This document shows positions 9,937 through 18,302 of a stretch of 54,091 nucleotides of DNA, in pieces. The stretch is taken from NCBI GenBank assembly GCA_016219015.1, contig JACRCL010000018.1, positions 1 to 54,091 on the forward strand, given 5' to 3'. The first letter of the stretch is position 1. Each line of letters starts with the position of its first letter. The position numbers and the translations under genes were made by a program. Source of the DNA: Deltaproteobacteria bacterium (GTDB lineage Bacteria; Desulfobacterota; GWC2-55-46). The notes beneath the pieces are model-generated. The model was not told where the DNA came from, ran no database searches, and saw only the letters and a program-made list of their open reading frames with translations.

Positions 9937-10870
9937 ACCGCTCTCCCGCCTTTATCCTGTAGCCCTGCGCGAACTCCCCTGCCGTCATGCGCCTCTTGTT
10001 CTCGGGCTGAAGCTCAGTTATCCTGAAGACCCCTTTGCCGCACGCTACCGATATATCTTCCTTCGATACCCCTGCGACCGTACCGGGCGCCGGGGCTCCG
10101 ATGACGGCCGGGTCTGCCTTGCCCGCGTGTATCTTCAAGACCTTTTCATTCCAGTATGTATATGCGCCGGGCCACGGGTAGAGACCCCTTGCGAGATTTT
10201 TGATATCCTGCGCCCCTTTATTCCAATCGACGCGGCCGTCTTCTTTCTTCAACATCGGGGCGTATGTCGCCTCATTGTCGTCCTGCGGCACGGGCTCAAT
10301 CCTGTCAAGCCACAGCTCCTCCAGCGTCCGCACAAGGAGCGGCGCGCCTATCCCGGAAAGCCTTTTAAAGAGGTCCTCGGCGGTATCGTCCGCCCCTATG
10401 GCCGTCTTTTCCTTGAGGAGCATCGCCCCGGTGTCCATACCTTTGTCCATGAGCATGGTCGTAACGCCAGCCTCTTTATCCCCGTTTATTATCGCCCAAT
10501 TTATGGGCGCCGCGCCGCGGTATTTCGGAAGGAGCGAGGCGTGGAGGTTTACGCATCCTTTCGGGGGGATATCGAGTATCGCCTGGGGCAGTATCTTGCC
10601 GTATGCCACGACCGCTATGAAGTCGGGGCTTAAGGCCTTCAGCCTGTCGATAAACCCAGGGTGCGACGCCTTTACCGGCTCCAGCACCTCTATCCCGTGT
10701 TTCAGGGCCTCGCATTTTACCGGCGAAGGCAGGGGCGCAAGCCCCCTGCCCCTCGGTTTGTCTCCTTGAGTTACGACCGCCCTTACCTCGAACCCCGCGT
10801 CAATAAGGGCCTTTAAAGAGGGGACGGCGAACGCAGGAGTCCCCATGAAGATTACCCTTACCCGCCCCAT
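9929..10870 (-). CDS. fmt: Methionyl-tRNA formyltransferase
   Basis: A 313-residue enzyme that formylates the initiator Met-tRNA using 10-formyl-tetrahydrofolate. The N-terminal MGRVRVIFMGTPAFAVPSL and the formyl-transfer signature LHASLLPKYRGAAPINWAI (catalytic Asn/His/Asp region) are clear; the C-terminal OB-like tRNA-binding domain begins near residue 205. It lies 11 nt after def, the usual def-fmt pair, and overlaps the downstream DUF116 gene. Confidence 0.97.
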   Translation of the reverse strand: MGRVRVIFMGTPAFAVPSLKALIDAGFEVRAVVTQGDKPRGRGLAPLPSPVKCEALKHGIEVLEPVKASHPGFIDRLKALSPDFIAVVAYGKILPQAILDIPPKGCVNLHASLLPKYRGAAPINWAIINGDKEAGVTTMLMDKGMDTGAMLLKEKTAIGADDTAEDLFKRLSGIGAPLLVRTLEELWLDRIEPVPQDDNEATYAPMLKKEDGRVDWNKGAQDIKNLARGLYPWPGAYTYWNEKVLKIHAGKADPAVIGAPAPGTVAGVSKEDISVACGKGVFRITELQPENKRRMTAGEFAQGYRIKAGERFV

Positions 10871-10881
10871 CCTTTTTACCC

Positions 10882-11409
10882 TTATAGCGCCCGTTCTTCA
10901 GCCTCGAGCGCCTTCCGTATTTTTCTCTTTATCATCTCTCTTTTGAGGCGGGAGAGCCTGTCTATGAAAAGAACCCCGTCCAGATGGTCTATCTCGTGCT
11001 GGATGGCGATGGCGAAGAGCCCCTGGGCGTCGAACTCGACCGTCTTTCCGTCCCTGTCGAGCGAGCTGACCCTGAGGGCCGCGTACCTTTGCACGTCGGC
11101 CGTAATCCCGGGGATGCTCAGGCAGCCTTCCTCGTAGACGATAGAGCCCTCGGCATGGAGTATCCGGGGGTTTATGAGCACGATAAGGTTCTTTCCCCTC
11201 TCCTTACGCTCGTCGTTCTCATCGGGCACATCGAGCACGGCGATCCTCTTATCGATCCCGACCTGGGTCGCGGCGAGGCCGATGCCCCTCGCGTGGTACA
11301 TAGTCTCTATCATGTCCGGGATGAGGGCCTTTACCTCGTCTATCCCGGCGACCTCGGCCGCCTTTGTCTTTAAGAACGGGTCCGGGTATTTCAATATGTT
11401 AAGAAGCAT
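10882..11409 (-). CDS. def: Peptide deformylase
   Basis: A 175-residue metallohydrolase that removes the N-formyl group from nascent proteins. All three family motifs are present: GIGLAATQVG (43-52), EEGCLSIPG with metal ligand C96, and QHEIDHLDG with ligands H138 and H142 and catalytic E139. It is upstream of fmt on the same strand. A basic C-terminal helix (RLSRLKREMIKRKIRKALEA) is common in the family. Confidence 0.97.
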   Translation of the reverse strand: MLLNILKYPDPFLKTKAAEVAGIDEVKALIPDMIETMYHARGIGLAATQVGIDKRIAVLDVPDENDERKERGKNLIVLINPRILHAEGSIVYEEGCLSIPGITADVQRYAALRVSSLDRDGKTVEFDAQGLFAIAIQHEIDHLDGVLFIDRLSRLKREMIKRKIRKALEAEERAL

Positions 11410-11583
11410 ATCTTAATCCTAAAGGCCGTAAAATAATATGGCCTTTATAAGGTGTTCTATTAGAATTATACCTTAAATCACATTCTTATTGCCTTAATAT
11501 CATATGATACTATTTCTATTGAACCGATGTAAAGTCTTCCTGTAGAACATCAAAAAAAGGCAAAAAAAGCCTTAAAAAGGGGA

Positions 11584-11625
11584 AGCCCCGCAAAAAGGGT
11601 ATTTAGCCCTTTTTGCGGGGCTTTT
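11584..11625. terminator. Strong hairpin terminator between the 202-residue membrane protein and def
   Basis: GCCCCGCAAAAAGGG and CCCTTTTTGCGGGGC pair around a TATTTAG loop (11585-11621), with CTTTT on the right and a U-rich tract on the leftward transcript. It terminates the 202-residue membrane protein gene, so def probably has its own promoter in 11410-11583. That stretch is AT-rich (TATGGC, TATAATTC-like sequences), but I could not settle on one promoter. Confidence 0.7.
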
Positions 11626-11670
11626 ACGATACTGAGTCCTGTTTACTGGTTTACTTAGGGTTGGTGCGTC

Positions 11671-12279
11671 TTATACGGCTTTGCGGAACCTCTCAGCAGC
11701 CTCTTTCTCTTCCCTGCCCGCGGCTTTCATCAGGTGGGTAGGCCTTCCGGCCCATCCGCCGAAAGCTGCGCCTATCGCGCCAAGCAACAGCCCTATGAAG
11801 CCCCAGAGGGCCGCGTTGGGCAGTGTCCTTGCGACTTCGCTGATAGCGCCGGTGACCTCAGGACCTGTAGGCATCCTCATCGCGGTAAAACCCATTCCGA
11901 GCGCGCCGGCGGCTGAACTAATAAGGCTTCCGAAGGCGCTTGTCATCAGGTAAAAGGTCACAAGTGTGGAAAGGCCCCATATCACAAGGCCATGCAGGAT
12001 CCCCTCTACCGGGAGAAGGACGCCTGACATGCGTGTGGCGACCCAGCCGCCCACAAAGAGCGAGATTATGGAGCTAAGCAGCAGCCATACTCCTGCTATT
12101 GCCCCTATGCCGCCCGCGGCGGGCTGGATAGCCCTTATGCCCATTCCGAGCAGGCTTAGACCCACCTGCACTACAAGGGCTACAACGGTGCCTGCGAATA
12201 TGGCACCCCATGAAATCCTGTAATTGACTATAGACTCAATACCTTCCCCAACTGTTGTTGTTCTGTACTCAACTGCCAT
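11671..12279 (-). CDS. Four-helix membrane protein, PhnA-like/glycine-rich family, function unknown
   Basis: A 202-residue integral membrane protein with hydrophobic segments at about 24-46, 60-80, 95-118 and 157-177. They are rich in small residues (Gly/Ala), which suggests tight helix packing. The N-terminus carries ISWGAIFAGTVVALVVQ, reminiscent of proteins loosely labelled PhnA-like in databases; that label says nothing firm about function. The C-terminus is a charged cytoplasmic tail. A near-consensus AAGGAGGT site supports the start. It has its own terminator and stands alone between priA and def. Confidence 0.65.
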   Translation of the reverse strand: MAVEYRTTTVGEGIESIVNYRISWGAIFAGTVVALVVQVGLSLLGMGIRAIQPAAGGIGAIAGVWLLLSSIISLFVGGWVATRMSGVLLPVEGILHGLVIWGLSTLVTFYLMTSAFGSLISSAAGALGMGFTAMRMPTGPEVTGAISEVARTLPNAALWGFIGLLLGAIGAAFGGWAGRPTHLMKAAGREEKEAAERFRKAV

Positions 12280-12440
12280 AGGTACCTCCTTCTAAATACA
12301 CACCATATAACACATTAACCCCATAATTAATTCTATAGCGGGTTTCCCCGGCAGTCAATACCATGACAGGGCCGAAAACCAAGGTAAATTGAAGGTTTGA
12401 AGAAAGCCCTTAGGGGCGTGGAGGGCGTGGGGGGACCTTT

Positions 12441-14834
12441 TCAGGCTATCGTGGCGGGGTCCATATCTATAGTAAGCGTGACCCTGTTTTTATTCATCTC
12501 CATGAACCTGTCCCGCAAGGCCTTTACGAACGCATGGAGGGACTTCGTATCCCTGCCTTTTATGAGCATCTGGAATCTAAAGCGGTTCTTCACCCTTGAT
12601 AATAGCGCGGGGGCTGGCCCGAGGACGGCTATATCCTGCCTGTCTTTGAGGAGCCTTAAGGCCGTCTTTTTAAGCCCCTCAGAGGCTTTGACGACCTCCG
12701 CCTCCTTGAGCCCCTCCAACTTCATGTTGCAGAGCCGCAAAAAAGGCGGGTACCCGGCCTCTTTCCTGAGTTCTATCTCTTCCCTGAAAAACCCCTCGTA
12801 ATCATGCGTACTGGCGGCATGGAAGCTGTAATGCGTGGGGTTCAAGGTCTGGATAACGACGTTTCCTTCAGTATCGCCCCTGCCGCCCCTGCCCGCCGCC
12901 TGTGTTATGAGCTGGAACGTCCGTTCCGACGACCTGAAATCGGGTATGTTCAACGACGTATCCCCGGAGATGACCCCCACGAGGGAGATGCCCGGGAAGT
13001 GATGTCCCTTTGAGACCATCTGTGTCCCTATCAGTATATCGACCTCCCTCTCCTCCACGGCGTCTATTATCTTTTTAGCCGCGCCCTTCCTCCGTGTGGT
13101 GTCCCTGTCCATCCTGCCTATCCGGGCCTTGGGGAAGAGCCTCCTTACCTCCTCTTCGACCTTCTCGGTGCCCGTGCCCGGCGCGACAAGGTTGTAGCCT
13201 TCGCATTCAGGGCAGGCCCCCGGTATCTCCATTGAAAGGTCGCAGTAATGGCACTTGAGGACGCCTTCGCCCCTGTGCATGGTCAATGAGACGCTGCAAT
13301 TGAGACAGGCGAACTGATGGCCGCAGTCCCTGCAGATGATCGAAGAAAACCCTCTCCTATTGAGGAAAAGGAGCGCCTGCTCGCCTGAACCCAGGGCGTC
13401 GGAAAGGGCCTCCGTGAGCCTCCCGGAGATGACCGCCTTGTCCCCCTTCATGTCGAGGACCTCTATCCGGGGGAGCTTCCGGTCCTCCACCCTCTTTGTA
13501 AGGTATAGCGGAGTTATCCTGCCCGTCTTCGAGTTATGGAAGGTCTCTACCGAGGGCGTTGCCGAGCCGAGCACGACAGGTATGCCGAGCGTCTGGCCGA
13601 GCATCAGGGCCGAGTCCCGCGCGTTGTACCTGACGCCGTCTTCCTGCTTGTACGATGTCTCGTGCTCCTCATCGACAATGATAAGGCCCAGGTCCTTTAA
13701 TGGGGCGAACAGGGCCGAGCGCGCCCCAACCACTATGTCCACATCCCCCCTGACTACCCGCTCCCACTCGTCATACCGCTCGCCCTCGGAAAGCCCGCTG
13801 TGCCAGAGGGCGACCCTGCCGGGGAACTTCCATTTCAGATACGCCGCGGGCCACGGGGTAAGCGCTATCTCGGGGGCGAGTATTATCGCCTTTTTGCCGG
13901 ACTTGACCGCCTCATCGAGTATCCTTATATACACGAGCGTCTTTCCGCTCCCCGTGACGCCGTAAAGGAGGAACGGAGAAAAGCCGCCCTTTTTAATCGA
14001 GCTTACTATCGTGTCTATGGCGGCCGCCTGCTCCGGGTTGGGGGCGTGCGCCATCTCCTTCGGCTCTATGGAGCCGAGCGGGCTCCGGAGCGCCTCTTTC
14101 CCGGACGACCTTAGAAGCCCTTTTTCGCGTAGCTTTCTTACAGCGTCACCGACGTTGCCCAGGCTTTTTCTTATCTCCTCCATCGAGGCCCCGTCGTTCT
14201 CAAGCAGGAACTTATAGACCTTCGCCTGCATGGGGGACCTCTTAAGCTCCGCGCTCAGGTCGGCCGGGCCATCTACAGAGAAGACTTCTATGGTCTTTTT
14301 CTTCCCGCCTGACAGGAGCGTCTCTTCTTCTATAAGCCCCTCGCCTTTAAGCCTATCGACAGTGGAGTAGACGGGCTTACCCCTGAGCCTCTTCACAAGG
14401 GTGGAGATGAATACGCCTTTTTCAGCGGCCTTCAGGACCTCGAGATCAAGCCCTTTCTTATCCGGGAATGACGCGCCCGGAGCTAAAAAAAGCCTCCTGC
14501 GGCTGCTTACGCTCGCGCTCCCCGGCGATATCAGTGAGAGCGCCTCACCTATGGGGGAGAAGTAATACTCGGAGAGCCATCTGAAGAACTTAAGCCTTTT
14601 GGCGTCGAAGACAGGCGCCGGGTCGAGGACGTCGATTATCGGTTTTACATCCTTGACCCCCGGCGGCTTATCGCCCGATAGGCCCACTATGTAGCCTGTG
14701 ACAGTCCTTTTGCCGAAGCCCACGAGGACGCGCATGCCGGTGGCGGCCTGATTCTTAAGCCCCTCGGGGACCGAGTAGCAGAAGGTCTTATCGAGCGGCA
14801 GCTCCACTGCTATGTCGGCAAAAAGTTCTTTCAT
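12441..14834 (-). CDS. priA: Primosomal protein N' (replication restart helicase)
   Basis: A 797-residue superfamily-2 helicase that reloads the replisome at stalled forks. In order: the 3'-DNA-binding domain (1-100), winged-helix region (about 130-250), Walker A GVTGSGKT (292-299), the DEEH box (388-391), and the paired zinc-binding cysteines (CRDCGHQFACLNC, then CHYC and CPEC) around 500-545. The C-terminal helicase lobe includes QLITQAAGRGGRG. The start at 14834 follows GGAG and matches the family N-terminus; an extension to 14888 is not homologous. It is longer than the roughly 730 of enteric PriA, mostly in the winged-helix region. Confidence 0.97.
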   Translation of the reverse strand: MKELFADIAVELPLDKTFCYSVPEGLKNQAATGMRVLVGFGKRTVTGYIVGLSGDKPPGVKDVKPIIDVLDPAPVFDAKRLKFFRWLSEYYFSPIGEALSLISPGSASVSSRRRLFLAPGASFPDKKGLDLEVLKAAEKGVFISTLVKRLRGKPVYSTVDRLKGEGLIEEETLLSGGKKKTIEVFSVDGPADLSAELKRSPMQAKVYKFLLENDGASMEEIRKSLGNVGDAVRKLREKGLLRSSGKEALRSPLGSIEPKEMAHAPNPEQAAAIDTIVSSIKKGGFSPFLLYGVTGSGKTLVYIRILDEAVKSGKKAIILAPEIALTPWPAAYLKWKFPGRVALWHSGLSEGERYDEWERVVRGDVDIVVGARSALFAPLKDLGLIIVDEEHETSYKQEDGVRYNARDSALMLGQTLGIPVVLGSATPSVETFHNSKTGRITPLYLTKRVEDRKLPRIEVLDMKGDKAVISGRLTEALSDALGSGEQALLFLNRRGFSSIICRDCGHQFACLNCSVSLTMHRGEGVLKCHYCDLSMEIPGACPECEGYNLVAPGTGTEKVEEEVRRLFPKARIGRMDRDTTRRKGAAKKIIDAVEEREVDILIGTQMVSKGHHFPGISLVGVISGDTSLNIPDFRSSERTFQLITQAAGRGGRGDTEGNVVIQTLNPTHYSFHAASTHDYEGFFREEIELRKEAGYPPFLRLCNMKLEGLKEAEVVKASEGLKKTALRLLKDRQDIAVLGPAPALLSRVKNRFRFQMLIKGRDTKSLHAFVKALRDRFMEMNKNRVTLTIDMDPATIA

Positions 14835-14872
14835 GGACTCCAAAAATGGCGGCTTTTTTCTTTTAAGAACCC

Positions 14873-15027
14873 ACTGATTAATCCGCAACCACTGTCATTC
14901 TGAGCGTGTGAGCCGAAGCCCTGAGCGAAGCGAAGGGGAAGAATCTCGTGTGTGGACAGATCAGCAGGTTAAGAGATTCTTCGGTCGCTACGCTCCCTCA
15001 GAATGACAGGAAACATAATTAATCAGA
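14873..15027. repeat. MITE-like repeat with CTGATTAAT / ATTAATCAG ends, upstream of priA
   Basis: A second full copy of the 8961-9089 element. Its terminal inverted repeats CTGATTAAT and ATTAATCAG are perfect over 9 bp. The left arm carries a 20-bp-scale extra stretch (TGAGCCGAAGCCCTGAGCG) absent from the htpX copy. It ends about 40 nt from the priA start. Confidence 0.7.
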
Positions 15028-15107
15028 ACTTCCTTAAGGATTTTATAAGAGAAGTGAGGAAGTTGGAAGGACAAAAACCGTACGGTATGCGCCCGCTATG
15101 TGTGTTC

Positions 15108-15166
15108 AGGCTGCTCAACGCTGTGTGCTTTGATGCCAACGAAGCAGATGGACTTATTTGAAGCCT
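15108..15166. repeat. Short copy of the AGGCTGCT repeat abutting dnaB
   Basis: AGGCTGCTCAACGC on the left and TTATTTGAAGCCT on the right bracket TTTGATGCCAACGAAGCAGATGG, which is the reverse complement of sequence inside the 17222-17342 copy. It ends 3 nt before the dnaB stop codon. Confidence 0.6.
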
Positions 15167-15168
15167 GT

Positions 15169-16572
15169 CTACTCGACCCACTCGCTCTGGACGTCCATAT
15201 ACTCGGGGGCCTGGTCCTCGAACCGGGTATATTCGTTCAGGAAGGTCAGCTTGATGACATCGGTCGGGCCGTTACGCTGTTTGGCTACTATTATCTCGGC
15301 GCCCTTCCTTCTGCCGCAGGTGCAGAGCTCCTTCGGGCATTCGCAGGGCTTGTAGACAGACTCCCTGTATACGAACATGACCACGTCCGCGTCCTGCTCG
15401 ATAGCCCCGGACTCCCGGAGGTCGGAGAGCTGCGGCTTGTTGCCTTCCCTCCGCTCGGTCATACGGGAGAGCTGAGAAAGCGCTATGACGGGCAGTTGCA
15501 GCTCCTTTGCCATCGCCTTCAACGACCTCGATATGTCGGATATCTCCTGCTCGCGGCTGTCGGCGCTCTTCCTGCCGCGCATGAGCTGGAGGTAATCGAT
15601 TATGACGAGCTTCAAGCCGAACTCGCCCTTCCACCTGCGCGCCTTCGCCCTCATCTCAAGGACGGACTGCGCCGGGGTGTCGTCTATGTATATCGGCGCG
15701 TCGTAGAGCGAGCCCACGGCAGTGGTGAGCCTGCCCCAGTCCTCGTCCTTCAGATGCCCGCTCCTCAGTTTCTGCAGATCGACCTTGGCGCGGGAGGCGA
15801 GCATCCTCTGCACCAACTGCTCCTTGCTCATCTCGAGCGAGAATACCGCCACGGGCGAGCCCGTCTCTATCGCAGTGTTCTCCGCTATATTGAGGCAGAA
15901 TGAGGTCTTGCCCATGCTTGGACGGCCCGCTATTATGATGAGGTCCGAGTTTTGAAGGCCGGAGGTGAGCTTGTCGAGTTCCTTGTAGCCGGTGCCCACG
16001 CCGGTTATGTGGGTCTTTTTCTCGTAGAGCTTCTCGATGGTTTCGAACGTGTCCTTTATTATGTCCTTCAGGGCGAAGAAGGACTTCTTCGCCCTGTCCT
16101 GGGATATCTGGAATATCTGCTGCTCCGCGTAGTCTATGAAGTCCTCAGCCGACTCGACCCCCTCGTAGCCCTTGGTGATGACGTCCGTCGAGGCGCTTAT
16201 TATCCGCCGCAGCAGCGATTTTTCCTTAACTATCCTCGCGTAGTACATGATATTGGCGGCTGTGGGCGTGGCCTCGACTATCTCTCCTATGTAGGAGATG
16301 CCGCCTACCGAGGACAACGCGTCCGAGCTCTTGAACCGGTCGGTGAGCGTTACCGCGTCTATGGGGACGTTCTTTTCGAAAAGGTCGACCATGCCCGCGA
16401 ATATCCGGGCGTGGGCGTTATGGTAGAAATCGCTCCCGTCGGAGGAGAGGACCTCGAGGACCTTGTTTATCGCGTCTTTCTCGATAAGGATTCCGCCGAG
16501 GACAGACTGCTCGGCCTCGATATTATGGGGGGGAGCCTTGTGAACAGGCTCTTTCTGGACCCGGAGCGCCAT
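15169..16572 (-). CDS. dnaB: Replicative DNA helicase
   Basis: A 467-residue DnaB, the hexameric helicase at the replication fork. The N-terminal domain begins PHNIEAEQSVLGGIL, where primase-interacting helices lie. The RecA-like C-terminal domain has Walker A AGRPSMGKTS and Walker B KLVIIDYLQLM, then REQEISDISRSLKAMAKEL. No intein is present, although DnaB is a frequent intein site. The start chosen is the ATG at 16572; a GTG at 16584 is also possible, and neither has a good ribosome site. It follows the rpsF-rpsR-rplI operon, as in many bacteria, after a terminator-like hairpin. Confidence 0.97.
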   Translation of the reverse strand: MALRVQKEPVHKAPPHNIEAEQSVLGGILIEKDAINKVLEVLSSDGSDFYHNAHARIFAGMVDLFEKNVPIDAVTLTDRFKSSDALSSVGGISYIGEIVEATPTAANIMYYARIVKEKSLLRRIISASTDVITKGYEGVESAEDFIDYAEQQIFQISQDRAKKSFFALKDIIKDTFETIEKLYEKKTHITGVGTGYKELDKLTSGLQNSDLIIIAGRPSMGKTSFCLNIAENTAIETGSPVAVFSLEMSKEQLVQRMLASRAKVDLQKLRSGHLKDEDWGRLTTAVGSLYDAPIYIDDTPAQSVLEMRAKARRWKGEFGLKLVIIDYLQLMRGRKSADSREQEISDISRSLKAMAKELQLPVIALSQLSRMTERREGNKPQLSDLRESGAIEQDADVVMFVYRESVYKPCECPKELCTCGRRKGAEIIVAKQRNGPTDVIKLTFLNEYTRFEDQAPEYMDVQSEWVE

Positions 16573-16725
16573 AGACCGTACCACGGTATCATGCGACCGT
16601 ATTCCAGAGGTTTTTCAGGGTCACGGATACGGCCGAGGATAACCGGTTCTTAGATTGTTAGCGAGTATCCACCGCATGGATCGATCTGCGGAGGCCTTGC
16701 GGGAAAAGAAAAAAGCCGTTAAAGC

Positions 16726-16752
16726 GCGCCCGCCGGCATGGCCGGCGGGCGC
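16726..16752 (-). terminator. Hairpin terminator after rplI
   Basis: GCGCCCGCCGGC and GCCGGCGGGCGC form a 12-bp perfect stem with a 3-nt loop. The leftward transcript continues GCTTTAACGGCTTTTTTC, a U-rich tract slightly displaced from the stem. Confidence 0.65.
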
Positions 16753-16757
16753 CTATC

Positions 16758-17204
16758 CTATTCCTCTTTTGCGACCTCTATCTTCAGGTTCGCGGTGACG
16801 CGGGAGTGGAGCTTTACCGCTACCGTGAACGAGCCGAGCGCCTTTATGGGCTCGGCCAGGAGTATGTCCTTTTTCTCCACCTCGAAGCCCTTTGCCTTGA
16901 GCGCCTCTTCGATGTCGTGGGAGGTGACGGAGCCGAAGAGCTTCTCGTCCTCGCCCGCCTTCCTTGAAAAGCTCAAGGTGACGCCCTCGAGCTCGGCGCT
17001 GAGCTTGTCGGCCTTTTCCTTCTTAACGGCGGCCTTCCTCATGAACGCGTCCTTCTCGGCCTCGAACTGCCTCATGTTGCCGAGGGTCGCCGTGACGGCG
17101 AGCCCCTTGGGGATGAGGAAGTTCCTCGCGTACCCATCGGCCACCTTCACCTGGTCGCCATAATGGCCGAGCTTGTCCATATCCTTCTTAAGAATGACCT
17201 TCAT
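16758..17204 (-). CDS. rplI: 50S ribosomal protein L9
   Basis: A 148-residue ribosomal protein binding 23S rRNA near the L1 stalk base. The N-terminal MKVILKKDMDKLGHYGDQVKVADGYARNFLIPKG carries the L9 signature; a long connecting helix (about 40-75) leads to the C-terminal domain. It is third in the order rpsF-rpsR-rplI, but the spacer to rpsR is unusually long because a repeat element (17222-17342) lies there. Confidence 0.97.
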   Translation of the reverse strand: MKVILKKDMDKLGHYGDQVKVADGYARNFLIPKGLAVTATLGNMRQFEAEKDAFMRKAAVKKEKADKLSAELEGVTLSFSRKAGEDEKLFGSVTSHDIEEALKAKGFEVEKKDILLAEPIKALGSFTVAVKLHSRVTANLKIEVAKEE

Positions 17205-17221
17205 CGGTTTTGCTCCTTAAC

Positions 17222-17342
17222 AGGCTGCTGAAAAACCCCATCTGCTTCGTTGGCATCAAAGCTCGTCATTGCGCTGAGTAGCCTCATTCCTAAGCTTCCC
17301 TATTTCCATGGGGGCCTCGCATATGGAGCTTTTTGAGCAGCC
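17222..17342. repeat. AGGCTGCT/AGCAGCCT repeat inserted inside the rpsF-rpsR-rplI operon
   Basis: The ends AGGCTGCTGAAAAA and TTTTTGAGCAGCCT are inverted repeats of each other. The inside is about 90 nt and has no gene. Related elements are at 15108-15166, 27457-27578, 33504-33617 and 7985-8080, with single ends near 19567, 45537 and 53079. Confidence 0.75.
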
Positions 17343-17368
17343 TCTGAAATTTTGTGTTTCCGCGCCCG

Positions 17369-17653
17369 CTAAATGCTCGTTGCCGTGAACGGGATTATGG
17401 CGAGGTTCCTCGCCCGCTTGACCGCCTCGCATACGACCCTCTGGTGCTTGGCGCAGGTGCCGGAGATCCTCCTCGGCACGATCCTGCCCCTCTCGGTTAT
17501 ATATGGCCTGAGGGCCTTCGCGTCCTTGTAGTCTATCGTCAGCCCCTTGTTCTTGCAGAAGCGGCAGACCCTCTTCTTCTGGTAGGGCCTTCTTCCCTCA
17601 GGGCCGCGCTCCCCCGGAGGCCTGCTGGGCCTGTCTCTTTTTATGAACGCCAT
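17369..17653 (-). CDS. rpsR: 30S ribosomal protein S18
   Basis: A 94-residue S18. The core [47 protein letters not shown] is complete and includes the CRFC pair of the zinc-binding form. The N-terminus is extended and rich in Arg/Pro. It abuts rpsF (the rpsF stop region at 17653 overlaps its start), so the two are coupled; S6 and S18 bind the small subunit as a heterodimer. Confidence 0.97.
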   Translation of the reverse strand: MAFIKRDRPSRPPGERGPEGRRPYQKKRVCRFCKNKGLTIDYKDAKALRPYITERGRIVPRRISGTCAKHQRVVCEAVKRARNLAIIPFTATSI

Positions 17654-18024
17654 TACGCTACCCCTCCTTCCGTGGCCGCGGCCTTTGGCTCTTCGGCCTT
17701 CTTCTCTTCGGCCTTCTTCTCCTCGGCCTTCGGCTTGTCCTCAAGCCGTATCGTCTGGTGGCGCAGCACGTCCTCGTTAAGCCTCATGAGCCTTTCGATC
17801 TCTTTGCTCACGTCCGGAGAGCTCGTGTACTCCATCACGAAGTAGTAGCCCTCGTTCTTCTTCTGGATGGTATAGGCGAGCCTGCGCCTGCCCCACTCAT
17901 CCAGCTTTACAAGCGCCCCCCCGCCCGATTCGAGCGAAGCGGTCGCCTTCTGGATGAAGCCCTTGATGACCTCATCCCCCGCATCCGGCTTAAGGATGCA
18001 GACTGTCTCGTACCTGTTGGCCAT
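17653..18024 (-). CDS. rpsF: 30S ribosomal protein S6
   Basis: A 123-residue S6 with the family start [12 protein letters not shown] and the core [33 protein letters not shown]-type region around 35-70. The C-terminal tail repeats AEEKK units ([23 protein letters not shown]), a low-complexity extension seen in several lineages. It has a GAAGGAGG-like site just upstream and is first in the operon. Confidence 0.97.
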   Translation of the reverse strand: MANRYETVCILKPDAGDEVIKGFIQKATASLESGGGALVKLDEWGRRRLAYTIQKKNEGYYFVMEYTSSPDVSKEIERLMRLNEDVLRHQTIRLEDKPKAEEKKAEEKKAEEPKAAATEGGVA

Positions 18025-18115
18025 GATTCCTCCTTCTGGCTCCCCGTCTATTCAACGGGTTCGTCCCGTGAGGGACAAGGATTTTTTTTGCGGCGCCGCA
18101 CCATGCGGCGCCGAC
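18025..18115 (-). promoter_or_regulatory. rpsF leader with hairpins, candidate S6:S18 autoregulatory site
   Basis: On the leftward transcript, a GGCGCCGCAT/ATGCGGCGCC-type hairpin followed by eight A precedes two small hairpins, GTCCC-TCAC-GGGAC and CCCGTTGAATAGACGGG. The last leads into the ribosome site. In many bacteria the S6:S18 dimer binds a CCG-containing stem-loop in its own leader. The second hairpin has a suitable position and a CCG, but I cannot confirm the motif. Confidence 0.3.
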
Positions 18116-18302
18116 TTCCGGCCTTGAAAGCCGCCGGATACCGGCTATGCCGGGGTTTGGGTAATGAGATTATATACTATTTCGCGGGAATTAAATCAAG
18201 GGAATTAAGAGACGGACCTGCGGGTATTCGGGGGCGGGCCGATCGGGCTCTACAGTTCCGTTTGCGACGCGGCACATCTCCAGAGCCGCCTAACCTATTG
18301 AT

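Noticed and set aside
15169-16572. An intein in DnaB.
   Set aside because: The P-loop and flanking motifs are contiguous and the length (467) is normal.
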